Shown here: piece by piece, positions 16,084-24,282 of the stretch
How the letters are laid out: every line of letters starts with the position of its first letter
How positions within the stretch are numbered: the stretch's first letter is position 1
Assembly (NCBI RefSeq): GCF_009296165.1
Contig: NZ_VUAZ01000024.1
Location: 1-36,474 of the forward strand
DNA length: 36,474 nucleotides
DNA from: Pseudomonas kitaguniensis
GTDB taxonomy: Bacteria; Pseudomonadota; Gammaproteobacteria; Pseudomonadales; Pseudomonadaceae
Direction of reading: 5' to 3'
Made by a program: the position numbers and the translations under genes
Notes under the pieces: model-generated
What the model was told of the DNA's origin: nothing
The model's database searches: none
What the model saw: the letters and a program-made list of their open reading frames with translations, nothing else

Positions 16084-16950
16084 ATGCACCTGGACAGTGA
16101 ATACCCGCAGGATGAAAAAACCGTCTTGCTTGATCGTGACGGCCTCGGCCCGGCGCAGGGGCGGCTAACCGACTTCGTTTCGCCGCCGCGTTTCGAGCAA
16201 CTGCAAGACCGCATGATTTATGCCGCCGCCGTTCCAGGCGGGCAGCCTTTCAAGGTCGGCCTTAACAGCCTGGTCGCCGCCGCGTGGGGCGTGTTGTCTG
16301 AGGTGGTTGAACTGAAGGTCAGCGCCGGCCGGGAAAACCTGCAAGCGCTGAATGAGCGCCTGGCCGCGAGCATCAATCGCTTCGAAGCGCATGCGCTGCA
16401 CGACGGTGTGGAGAACAGCCAGGTGATTTCCGCGCGCTATGTGCTGTGCAGCGTGATTGACGAAGCAGTGGTCACCACCGCATGGGGCAGTCGCAGCGAC
16501 TGGTCGAAGATCAGTTTGCTGAGCCGCTTTCACAGCGAAACCTTTGGCGGTGAAAAGTGCTTCCAACTGCTCGAGCGCCTGTCGCGCGACCCGATCAAGC
16601 ACGTGGCAATCCTGGAATTGATTTACCTGTGCCTGTCGATCGGGTTTGAAGGCAAATACCGCGTCGCCGAGCGAGGCGCGGTGCAACTTGAAGCGGTGCG
16701 CGATGCGCTGTATCGGCAGATAAGGCAGGTGCGCGGCGACCCACTCGCGGTGTCGGCGCTGCCAGCCACGTCGAGGCAAACACGGCGCAGGCGGCTGCCG
16801 ATTATCTCGGCCAGCGGCTTTATGGCATTCGCTGTGGTCGCTTTGCTGGCCATGTATTCGGGCGTTGCCTGGGTATTGGGGCAAGAGCGCGAAACTGTGC
16901 TGCACACCTTTCAATCTCCGGCGCCGGAACTGACTCCGACGCCCTTGTAA
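16084..16950 (+). CDS. tssL: TssL (DotU/IcmH-like) inner-membrane T6SS protein
   Basis: The preferred ATG at 16084 has AGGA 10 nt before it; a TTG at 16075 overlaps the tssK stop but has no room for a ribosome site. The 288-aa product has the DotU domain: NSLVAAAWGVLSEVV, YVLCSVIDEAVVTTAWG and LIYLCLSIGFEGKYR. A single C-terminal membrane helix follows (ASGFMAFAVVALLAMYSGVA), with a short periplasmic tail. There is no OmpA-type peptidoglycan-binding extension, so anchoring would need another protein. It works with TssM in the inner membrane. Intact. Confidence 0.92.
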   Translation: MHLDSEYPQDEKTVLLDRDGLGPAQGRLTDFVSPPRFEQLQDRMIYAAAVPGGQPFKVGLNSLVAAAWGVLSEVVELKVSAGRENLQALNERLAASINRFEAHALHDGVENSQVISARYVLCSVIDEAVVTTAWGSRSDWSKISLLSRFHSETFGGEKCFQLLERLSRDPIKHVAILELIYLCLSIGFEGKYRVAERGAVQLEAVRDALYRQIRQVRGDPLAVSALPATSRQTRRRRLPIISASGFMAFAVVALLAMYSGVAWVLGQERETVLHTFQSPAPELTPTPL

Positions 16951-16965
16951 CGCTGGGAACATTGA

Positions 16966-19900
16966 ATGAACGCATTCTTCAAGGGCGCGTGCGCCCGGCT
17001 GCGCATAGTTTGGGTTTGGAGCTTGCTACTGGTGCTGTCGAGCGCAGCCCTGGTCTGGTTTTTCGGGCCGCTGCTGGCGATTGACGACCAGCGCTTCTGG
17101 CAGGGCTCTACAGCTCGCCTGTTAACCATCAGCGCACTGTGTCTGCTGTGGGGGCTGGCGATGGTGAGGGTGAGTGCCCGCCATACCCTGCGCCCCGCAA
17201 CCGCTGAACAGCGCACACGTCACCAGCATCAGGGGTCGATAGAGGCTGAGCGCAAGCACCTGCGTGGCCGCTTCAAGGAAGCGCTGCACAGCCTGAAAAG
17301 CGCGCGCCTGTACCCTGGGCGCAGCGCGCGGTGGCGCACTGACTTGCCGTGGTACTTGCTGATCGGCAAACAGGGCAGCGGCAAGACCCGTTTGTTGGCG
17401 GCGAGCGGGTTGCAATTGCCGCTGGACCGAACCGCAGCGCCCAGCGCAGACGGTGCTGCTGACTGTGACTGGTATTTTGCCAATCAAGGCGTTGTGGTTG
17501 AGAGCGCGGGGCGTTATGTGAGCCAACCCGACAGCGCGGTCGATGCGGCGGGTTGGTCGACCTTGTTAGGCCTGCTTAAATCCAGGCGCCGGGCACGTCC
17601 GCTGAATGGCGTGGTGGTGGCGTTGTCGGTGCAGACGTTGCTCGCAGACAATGAGCATGACCTGCAACTGCATGCACGGCACATTCACACCCGCTTGCAA
17701 GACCTGCAGCAGACGCTGCATGTGGATGTGCCGCTGTACTTGGTGCTGACCCAGGCCGACCGCATTCCGGGCTTTACCGAGTTCTTCGAGACACCCCAAG
17801 GCGCTGGCGCGGACGAGGTGCTGGGTGAACTTATTGCCATCAGCAAAGCGGGGGTGCAAATGGCGCAGGTGCGCCAAGCGTTCGAGGCGTTGTTGCAGCG
17901 CCTGAGTGGCGAGTTGATCCAGCGCTTGCATCAGGAACGCAATGTTGAGCGGCGTGGCCGCATGCTCGATTTTCCGCAGCAGGTTGCACGCCTCAGCGAA
18001 CGCTTTTATGGGTTTGTCGAGGTGGCGTTCTCGGCGCAGCGCAATCAACGCATCAATGGCTTGCGAGGTTTTTACCTCACCAGTGCGAGCGAGCGGCGTT
18101 CACGCTTTGCCCAAGGCCTGTTTAACCAGGTGATTTTCGCCGAAGCTGATCTGGCCGGGTTGAACGCACGGGAGTATCGGCGCATCGGTTGGCGGCAAGC
18201 CGGGTTGGCAATCGCCGTAGGCTTGCTCATCGGGGCGGCAGGCCTGCTCTGGATGCACAGCTATTCGTACAATCATCAGCGCCTGGAGCAACTGGCACAG
18301 TTAGGTAAAACCGCTACGCCTGCGCAGCCGGGGGCGGATGAGACGCTGAAGTTGTTGCCGATACTCGATGCGCGGCTGGCGGCGACGCGGGTGTTTCCGG
18401 CAGTGGCAGAGGTGCCGTGGATTGAGCGCGCCGGGTTGTTCCAGGGCGAGGTGACTCGCCCACTGTTAGCCAGTGCGTATGAACAAAGCCTGCAGCAGAT
18501 GGTGGCGCAAATCGCCGCGCTCCTGGAAGTACAGGTGCGCGCAAGCCTGGGCGATCGCGAGCGGTTGTTGGACAGCCTGCGTGCCTACCTGATGCTCAAC
18601 CTGCGCGAGCGTCGTGATAGCGGGTGGCTGGCGGGGCGTGTGGCGAGCCATTGGTCTGAGCGCTTTGCCGGTGAGACCGCGGTGCAGCGTCGCCTTAATG
18701 AACATTTCGGGCGGCTGCTTGAGCAACCGTTTGTGGCAACGCTGGATGATGCGCTGGTCGCCCAGGCGCGCCAGGTGTTACGTGGCGAGTCGCTGGCCGA
18801 TGTGGTGTATCGCGTGTTGCGTGAGCAGTCGCGCGACCTGCAACCCAACCGTCTCACGGACGGCACTGTGTTGACGGCGCTCGAGGAGCCCATTGCGGGT
18901 TTTTACAGCAAACGCTATGTGCAGTATTTCGACAAGCAAGGCCCGCGTTTGCTTAACGCGATTGTCCAGGATAACTGGGTGCTGGGGCAGGCGACCGACC
19001 TCAATGCGATGGATATGCGCCGGTTGATGGTCGAAGTCGAGCAGCGCTATTTCAGCGAGTACGCCGATGCCTGGAGCCGTGCGCTGAGCCGCATCAAGCT
19101 GCACGACACTGATGGCCTCAGGCAGGGCACCGAACAGCTGGCGAGCCTCACATCGGCGCAGTCGCCATTGGTGCTGCTGTTGCAACAGGTGAGTGAAAAC
19201 ACCCGCTTGGTGCCGGTGACTGAACGCCTGGAAGAGCAGCGCCGTGAAGCCGGCGATGATGCCGCGCGACGCGCCTTGCAGCGCCGTTTCGAGCCCTTGC
19301 ATCAACTGCTGGATGAGCAGCAAAACCCGGGGGCGGAGTTGACTCAGGCGTTACGTCAGCTGGATGCATTGCACCTGCAACTGGCCGCACTGAACCGCGA
19401 AGGTTCACCTGCGCAGGCGGCTTTTCAGATGGTCAAGCGCCGCCTGGAAGGGCAACCCCACACGTTTGGCCAGTTGCGCGACAGCGCCGCGCGCTTGCCG
19501 CTGCCGCTCAAGGGCTGGATCGAAGGCCTGGCCGACGATAACTGGCGCCACCTGTTCGATGAGGCGTATGTGCATGTCAACCAACGCTACCAAAGTGAGG
19601 TGCACAGCCTGTACGCCAAGGCCATCCGCCAACGCTACCCGTTCAACGCCCACGCGAGCAGCGATGTGGCCTTGAGCGATTTCGAGGAATTTTTCAAACC
19701 GCAAGGCGTGCTGGCGCGCTTCCATGAAACGTACCTGCGGCCGTTTATCAGCGTCGACGGCGGGCGCTACCGGTTACGTAGCCTGGATGGCCGCAGCCTG
19801 CCGATCTCGCGATCACTGCTGGACCAGTTGTCCAAGGCGCAGACCATTCGCCGAGGTTTCTTCAGCGAAGGCGAGGGCCAGTTGGCGGTCCGATTTACGC

Positions 19901-20274
19901 TGGCACCCTACAGCCTTGACCAAGCGGTGAGCCGGGCCGTGTTTAGCTTTGGCGGTCAACAGTTGGAGTACCGTCATGGGCCGATTGTGCCAGTGGCGTT
20001 CGAATGGCCAAGCACAGTGGAAAATGGTCGCAGCAGCCTGGTATTGGAACGCGGCGCTGCACGGGCGCTGGGCATCGAGAAAAATAGCGGGGCGTGGTCG
20101 CTGTTTCGCTTCTTTGACTTGATGCAAAACGAGCCGGCCAGCGGCCGCGATGCGCAGATACTCAAGTCCGACCTTGGCGGTTTGCGGGCGAATTATCTGC
20201 TGGTCAGCCAGCGTATGCCCAGCCCGTTCCAGTTGGACACCTGGCGCACGTTCCGCTTGCCGGAGCAGCTATGA
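16966..20274 (+). CDS. tssM: TssM (IcmF-like), inner-membrane ATP-binding T6SS protein
   Basis: The 1102-aa product has two N-terminal membrane helices (about residues 14-36 and 50-68) and a cytoplasmic NTPase domain with Walker A GKQGSGKT (134-141). A third helix (about 405-430, IAVGLLIGAAGLLWM) leads to a long periplasmic part with the IcmF-related and C-terminal (DUF1215-like) domains, near NDNW-type motifs such as LADDNWRHLFDEAYV. Size is in the normal range of 1100-1200. It spans the periplasm to meet TssJ. GGGAA precedes the ATG. It is the last recognisable T6SS gene here. No frameshift found. Confidence 0.92.
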   Translation: MNAFFKGACARLRIVWVWSLLLVLSSAALVWFFGPLLAIDDQRFWQGSTARLLTISALCLLWGLAMVRVSARHTLRPATAEQRTRHQHQGSIEAERKHLRGRFKEALHSLKSARLYPGRSARWRTDLPWYLLIGKQGSGKTRLLAASGLQLPLDRTAAPSADGAADCDWYFANQGVVVESAGRYVSQPDSAVDAAGWSTLLGLLKSRRRARPLNGVVVALSVQTLLADNEHDLQLHARHIHTRLQDLQQTLHVDVPLYLVLTQADRIPGFTEFFETPQGAGADEVLGELIAISKAGVQMAQVRQAFEALLQRLSGELIQRLHQERNVERRGRMLDFPQQVARLSERFYGFVEVAFSAQRNQRINGLRGFYLTSASERRSRFAQGLFNQVIFAEADLAGLNAREYRRIGWRQAGLAIAVGLLIGAAGLLWMHSYSYNHQRLEQLAQLGKTATPAQPGADETLKLLPILDARLAATRVFPAVAEVPWIERAGLFQGEVTRPLLASAYEQSLQQMVAQIAALLEVQVRASLGDRERLLDSLRAYLMLNLRERRDSGWLAGRVASHWSERFAGETAVQRRLNEHFGRLLEQPFVATLDDALVAQARQVLRGESLADVVYRVLREQSRDLQPNRLTDGTVLTALEEPIAGFYSKRYVQYFDKQGPRLLNAIVQDNWVLGQATDLNAMDMRRLMVEVEQRYFSEYADAWSRALSRIKLHDTDGLRQGTEQLASLTSAQSPLVLLLQQVSENTRLVPVTERLEEQRREAGDDAARRALQRRFEPLHQLLDEQQNPGAELTQALRQLDALHLQLAALNREGSPAQAAFQMVKRRLEGQPHTFGQLRDSAARLPLPLKGWIEGLADDNWRHLFDEAYVHVNQRYQSEVHSLYAKAIRQRYPFNAHASSDVALSDFEEFFKPQGVLARFHETYLRPFISVDGGRYRLRSLDGRSLPISRSLLDQLSKAQTIRRGFFSEGEGQLAVRFTLAPYSLDQAVSRAVFSFGGQQLEYRHGPIVPVAFEWPSTVENGRSSLVLERGAARALGIEKNSGAWSLFRFFDLMQNEPASGRDAQILKSDLGGLRANYLLVSQRMPSPFQLDTWRTFRLPEQL

Positions 20275-20294
20275 GCCCGCGTATGAGCCCGCGC
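20271..20294 (+). repeat. 12-bp tandem repeat at the tssM stop, creating an ATGA start overlap
   Basis: ATGAGCCCGCGT and ATGAGCCCGCGC stand in tandem. The first ATG overlaps the tssM stop as ATGA, the usual coupling found within this operon. It opens only a 27-codon frame, ended by TAG near 20352. This may be the scar of a deleted downstream gene. Confidence 0.5.
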
Positions 20295-20361
20295 GCCCCC
20301 GGCAGTTGCCGACGCACTGTTGGCCGGCGTGACGCTCGGCCCTGGTTCAGGTAGGCGCGGC

Positions 20362-20691
20362 TCAGCCAGGCACATCATGCAGCTTGCAATATTCGTCCCA
20401 GCTCAACCCGGCCATCTGCGCGACCTCTTTGTGCACTTCCAGGCGCTGGGCTTCAAACTCGTCAGCGGAGTGCGCGGTCAGTTTCAGGGTCAACTCCCAC
20501 GCGAACAGGCCTTGCTGTTCCGCTTCGGCCTCGAAGGCTTCATGCAGGCGTTCAGCACGGTACTGCGCGAGGGTTTCGCCCTTGGCCTGCGCGGCCAACG
20601 GGTTGAGGGAGTCGAGTTGCGTGGCGACGTCCGGGTGCTCGTTCAAAAAACGGTCCAGGGCGCGCTGGTGATTATCACCGGGTTGCGACAC
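20362..20691 (-). CDS. DUF6388 family protein
   Basis: The 109-aa product is taken from GTG 20691, because AGGA stands 8 nt upstream and the sequence from there (SQPGDNHQRALDRFL) has normal protein character. The open frame extends to 21114, but that part runs antisense through the neighbouring membrane-protein gene in another frame. The body is acidic and helical: NPLAAQAKGETLAQYRAERL, EAEAEQQGLFAWELTLKL, ending AQMAGLSWDEYCKLH. I recognise it as the small conserved Pseudomonas family DUF6388; function unknown. It converges on tssM, 87 bp away. Confidence 0.7.
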   Translation of the reverse strand: MSQPGDNHQRALDRFLNEHPDVATQLDSLNPLAAQAKGETLAQYRAERLHEAFEAEAEQQGLFAWELTLKLTAHSADEFEAQRLEVHKEVAQMAGLSWDEYCKLHDVPG

Positions 20692-20762
20692 GTGCGTGTT
20701 CCTGTTCAGGTGAGGCAGCGCAGGGCGCTGAGCGTGGCGGGGTGAGGCACCGGGCGCTTGGC

Positions 20763-21017
20763 CTAGTTGGACGATTGCCGGTCGCTGGTCGACTCGCGGC
20801 GAACCGCACGGCGACGCGCGCGCTTTTGCGACCTGCGCTGCATCCAGTGCTGCAAGGGCGTCAACGCGAAGAACATCAGGTACGCGGTGAGTATCAGCGC
20901 CAGGTCTATCCATGTCTCGGCAATGGGGCCGATAAACAGCTCGATGACCGCCTTGACCACAAATAACAACGCCATGCAGCCCAGCAGCTGCAAGGCGGTC
21001 AGAACCAAGGAGTGCAT
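20763..21017 (-). CDS. Small inner-membrane protein, two predicted helices
   Basis: From ATG 21017 the 84-aa product has two hydrophobic segments (LVLTALQLLGCMALLFVVKAVIEL and WIDLALILTAYLMFFAL, about residues 4-27 and 36-52) and a very basic tail (RRSQKRARRRAVRRES). This suggests an N-in hairpin with a cytoplasmic tail. No family is recognised. This ATG has no good ribosome site. A strong AAGGAG at 21053-21058 instead points, at ideal 8-nt spacing, to an in-frame ATC at 21044 that would add nine residues (KKHKRSTP after the start). The true start may be that rare codon. It may share a transcript with the DUF6388 gene 71 bp downstream. Confidence 0.55.
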   Translation of the reverse strand: MHSLVLTALQLLGCMALLFVVKAVIELFIGPIAETWIDLALILTAYLMFFALTPLQHWMQRRSQKRARRRAVRRESTSDRQSSN

Positions 21018-21136
21018 CGGGGTGCTTCGCTTGTGCTTTTTGATGAGCTTGTCTCCTTTGGGCCTGATTCCATTTCAGGCAATCTCCATTGCGGTCGCGA
21101 GTCCGGTGCGCCAAGGCGTGTCACACCCGCGAAGAC

Positions 21137-21161
21137 GGTTAATGGTAACCAATCGATTTGG
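21137..21161. promoter_or_regulatory. Two adjoining inverted repeats in the 305-bp gap before the IIC-EAL gene
   Basis: GGTTA-ATGG-TAACC (21137-21150) is followed by CCAA-TCGAT-TTGG (21149-21161). The gap 21045-21349 contains no gene, and it must hold the promoters of both divergent neighbours. These palindromes are possible operators; no regulator can be named from them. Confidence 0.25.
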
Positions 21162-21349
21162 CTTAGTAGATGAAAGATGTCAGAAAGTTCGTTTTTTTTT
21201 GAGAAATCAGCTTAAAGGTCGGCGCGCGCTCTCAAAATACGCCCCGAGGCCGGGTAAAAGCCTTTCGCATGGGCTATCAGGGCGTGTAGCTTGGCTGCAG
21301 ATTGAGGCTGCCTGCTGCGGGCAGGGAGCAACGGACAGAGGGACGGGTC

Positions 21350-23422
21350 ATGGCGCAAAGGCTGTTCAAACTTTTCCTCACTCAGCGCCTGGCGGCCTTG
21401 GCCAGCACTGAATCGTTGCGGGCCATCCGTGAAGGCTTGTTGTGGATTTTGCCCTGCCTGCTGGTGTCGACCGGCTTTTTGATTCTGGCTGAGTGCGCCA
21501 GGGTGCTGGGCCTGGACGCGCACGTGGTGGGTTTTTTTTCCGGGCTGCATAACCAAATCAGCTCAGTGATCCCGTTGTTGGTGGCGGCGTCGATTGGTTA
21601 CATGCTGGCTATCCAGTACCGCCTGCCACAATTACCGGTGGCCTTTTTATGCCTGGCCCATGTGGTCATCGCCACGTTTGTGCTGCGTGACTATCCCAGG
21701 GCCGCGGCTACCTTTGTGCTGTTTATTGCTATCGCCTCGCCACTGCTGAATGTGCCGGCGATTGCCTGGCTGCACCGCTTTCGCTGGACGCGCCTGGTCA
21801 ACGAGGACCTGGTAGGCCACAACCTGCGCGGCACGATCAATATGGTCTTGCCGGGGGTGATAACGGCGTTGGTGCTGGTCGCGCTGCTGTTGTCGCTGTT
21901 GCAAATTAATTATGTGGCGCAACTGCAAGGGCCGCAGGTACTCGATGTGCTGCAGTCGCCGTACGGCAGCGGCTTGTTTGTGACCTTGATGAATTCGCTG
22001 CTGTGGTTTTTCGGCATTCACGGTCTGTACGCCTTGCAGCCGTTGTTTGACGTGCTGGACCAGGCGGTGGTGCTGAACGGCGTCGCGCTGGCCGCGAGTG
22101 AACCCGTCAAATACGCGCTCAACAGTGGCTTGTTGGGCTGTTTCGCGTTTATCGGTGGTTCCGGCGGTGCGTTGTGCCTGCTGTTGGCGATCTTGCTGTT
22201 TTCCAGGAGCCGGTCCACGCGCTTGCTGGCAATGGCGAGTTTGCCGCTGTCGTTATTCAACGTCAGCGAAGTGCTGCTGTTCGGCTTGCCGATTATTCTC
22301 AACCCGCGTTTGTTTATTCCGTTTTTGCTGGTGCCGGCGTTAAACACGATGCTGGCATTGACCGTGGTGCAACTCGGTTGGGTCGCACCCGCAGTCGCCA
22401 GCGTACCGTTTAATGCGCCGGTGTTGCTGAACGCCTACCTCAGCACTCACGGGGACGTGGCGGCCGTGCTGCTGCAAGTGGCGCTGCTGGGCATCGGCAC
22501 CCTGGTGTACGCGCCGTATGTACGTGCGCTGCACCGCCAGGCCAGTGAAGGCGGCACGGTGTACCTCAAGTCGTTTGACATGACCTTTCGCGGCCTTGAA
22601 GAGAAAGGCCGGTTGCTTGAGCTGGACCCGGTGTTGGCCTCGCACCAGACGCGCGCACGCGAGGCCAACGAGCTGAGCCGCATCCAGCAGATCAGCGATT
22701 ACGAGTTTTACCTCGAATTTCAGCCTCAGGTCTCTACCCGCACGGGGCTGTGTACCGGCTGCGAAGCGCTGATGCGCGCCCGCGACAACCAAGGCACGGT
22801 GCATTCGCCGTGGGAGTTCCTGCAATGGCTGGAGCAGGCGCGGCTGATGCCGGACGTCGACGTGTGGGTGGCCTCGCAAGCGGTGCGCCAGTACGTGAAG
22901 TGGCAAAAGGACGGCTTTGCCTTGCCGATGACAATTAATGTCTCCAGCGCCACCCTGAGGGACACGGTGTACGGCGATCGCCTCGTGGAAATACTCGCCC
23001 AGGCGCATGGGCAGGTGTCGGTGGAGATTACCGAGGCCGCGTTGGTCAGCGACATCCAGGCCACCCGCCAGACCATCGACAAACTCCAGGCGATTGGCGC
23101 CAAGGTGTATATCGATGACTTCGGCACCGGGTTTTCCGCGTTGAGTTATTTGCACCAGTTCCCGGTGGACTTCATCAAGATCGACCGCAGTTTTGTGGTG
23201 GCCCAGCGCGACCCCAAGGGCGCTCAGGTGCTCACCGGCATGCTGCGTCTGTGTGAGGCGCTGAACCTCAGCGTGGTGGTCGAAGGCGTTGAGACCGCCG
23301 AGCAGTTGGCGTTTTTCACCACCAGCACCGAGTTGTTTATTCAGGGCTGGTATTTCAGCAAAGCCTTGCCCGGCGAGCAGTTGCCGGGCTTTGTACGCGA
23401 GCGTGCGGCGGCGCAGGTTTAA
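21350..23422 (+). CDS. Membrane PTS-IIC-like domain fused to an EAL c-di-GMP phosphodiesterase
   Basis: The start is ATG 21350, with AGAGGGACGGG before it; the frame is open to 21302 but without signal. The 690-aa product has an N-terminal half (about 1-400) that is a multi-helix membrane domain like the lactose/cellobiose EIIC of sugar PTS (PF02378), with SLLWFFGIHGLYAL and SLFNVSEVLLFGLPIILNP. The C-terminal half (about 440-690) is an EAL domain with every catalytic motif: CEALMR (Glu472), NVSS, EITEAAL, DDFGTGFSAL (Asp589/590), DFIKIDRSF, VVEGVET and QGWYFSKALP. It should degrade c-di-GMP. There is no IIB or IIA domain and no sugar operon nearby, so the IIC half probably senses rather than transports. 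The ligand is unknown. Confidence 0.88.
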   Translation: MAQRLFKLFLTQRLAALASTESLRAIREGLLWILPCLLVSTGFLILAECARVLGLDAHVVGFFSGLHNQISSVIPLLVAASIGYMLAIQYRLPQLPVAFLCLAHVVIATFVLRDYPRAAATFVLFIAIASPLLNVPAIAWLHRFRWTRLVNEDLVGHNLRGTINMVLPGVITALVLVALLLSLLQINYVAQLQGPQVLDVLQSPYGSGLFVTLMNSLLWFFGIHGLYALQPLFDVLDQAVVLNGVALAASEPVKYALNSGLLGCFAFIGGSGGALCLLLAILLFSRSRSTRLLAMASLPLSLFNVSEVLLFGLPIILNPRLFIPFLLVPALNTMLALTVVQLGWVAPAVASVPFNAPVLLNAYLSTHGDVAAVLLQVALLGIGTLVYAPYVRALHRQASEGGTVYLKSFDMTFRGLEEKGRLLELDPVLASHQTRAREANELSRIQQISDYEFYLEFQPQVSTRTGLCTGCEALMRARDNQGTVHSPWEFLQWLEQARLMPDVDVWVASQAVRQYVKWQKDGFALPMTINVSSATLRDTVYGDRLVEILAQAHGQVSVEITEAALVSDIQATRQTIDKLQAIGAKVYIDDFGTGFSALSYLHQFPVDFIKIDRSFVVAQRDPKGAQVLTGMLRLCEALNLSVVVEGVETAEQLAFFTTSTELFIQGWYFSKALPGEQLPGFVRERAAAQV

Positions 23423-24267
23423 GCGGGCTGCGAGGCGTAGTCGCGCTGGGTCTGTTCGATTTCTTCGAGCAGCGTGTCAATGTCCGCCAGCCGCGCGCGG
23501 TTGTCGTGGTCCCACGGGTGAAAGCCTGGTTTGAAGTAGTGCAACCACGGCCGCAGCATGCGCGGGAACACACCCTTGGGGCCGTACAAAAACTTCAGCA
23601 TGCGCCAGAAGCCCTTTACGTGACCACCGGCCTTGCGGTCGGCGATCAACAGGCGCAGGTGAAAATCAAACACCACCAGCCAGAACAACAGCGTGGTGAT
23701 CAACATCGTCCCGGTGCGCAATAAATAGCGCGCGGGGCCGGGCTTGATCACGCGGTTCCACACATCGAACGCCACGGCCTTGTGTTCGGTCTCTTCGAGG
23801 GCGTGCCAGTACCACATTTGCCGGTAACCCTTAAGCGACTCGCCAAAACGCGAGGGGTCGCTGAGCAGGATTTCCGCGAGCATTGCGGTGTAATGCTCAA
23901 GGGCGATGGTCACTGCCAGATTGAAGGCGGGCGGCAGGTGTTTTTTTTGCAGGTCGAGGATGGTTTTCAGGCGCCGGTCGAGGGTGCGCGCGGGCAGGCC
24001 GGCGGTTTGCATCAGCTCGTTGTAGGCCACGTGTTCGCGGCTGTGCATGGCTTCTTGACCAATAAAACCCTGAATCTGCTTTTTTAATTCAGGGTCGTCG
24101 ATGCGCTGGCGGTAGTGGCGCACGCTGTCCATGAAAAACAGCTCGCCCTGGGGAAACAGCAATGACAGCGCATTGAAGAAATGCGTGATGAATGGCCCTT
24201 GCTCATGCCAGTTTTTGACGCGTTCGGCAGGCAAGGCAAAACGTATATCGCGACGGATGGGCAGCAT
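23419..24267 (-). CDS. PF10118-type metal-dependent hydrolase (ferritin-like di-iron motifs)
   Basis: The 282-aa product starts at ATG 24267 with AGGAG upstream. It carries Glu/His clusters spaced as in di-iron helical bundles: FMDSVRHYRQ, FIGQEAMHSREHVAYN, ALEHYTAMLAEILL and WHALEETEHKAVAFDVW. This matches PF10118 ('predicted metal-dependent hydrolase'). A hydrophobic pair around 190-210 suggests membrane contact. The substrate is not known; these genes are often found with lipid-oxidation genes, as here. It is the last gene of a three-gene operon (15 bp after the SDR) and its stop overlaps the end of the IIC-EAL gene on the other strand. Confidence 0.8.
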   Translation of the reverse strand: MLPIRRDIRFALPAERVKNWHEQGPFITHFFNALSLLFPQGELFFMDSVRHYRQRIDDPELKKQIQGFIGQEAMHSREHVAYNELMQTAGLPARTLDRRLKTILDLQKKHLPPAFNLAVTIALEHYTAMLAEILLSDPSRFGESLKGYRQMWYWHALEETEHKAVAFDVWNRVIKPGPARYLLRTGTMLITTLLFWLVVFDFHLRLLIADRKAGGHVKGFWRMLKFLYGPKGVFPRMLRPWLHYFKPGFHPWDHDNRARLADIDTLLEEIEQTQRDYASQPA

Positions 24268-24282
24268 CGTTAGGGCTCCTGT

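Noticed and set aside
20692..21114. Extension of the DUF6388 frame to 250 aa
   Set aside because: A GTG with a ribosome site gives the family-like start; the extension lies over the small membrane-protein gene and looks random.
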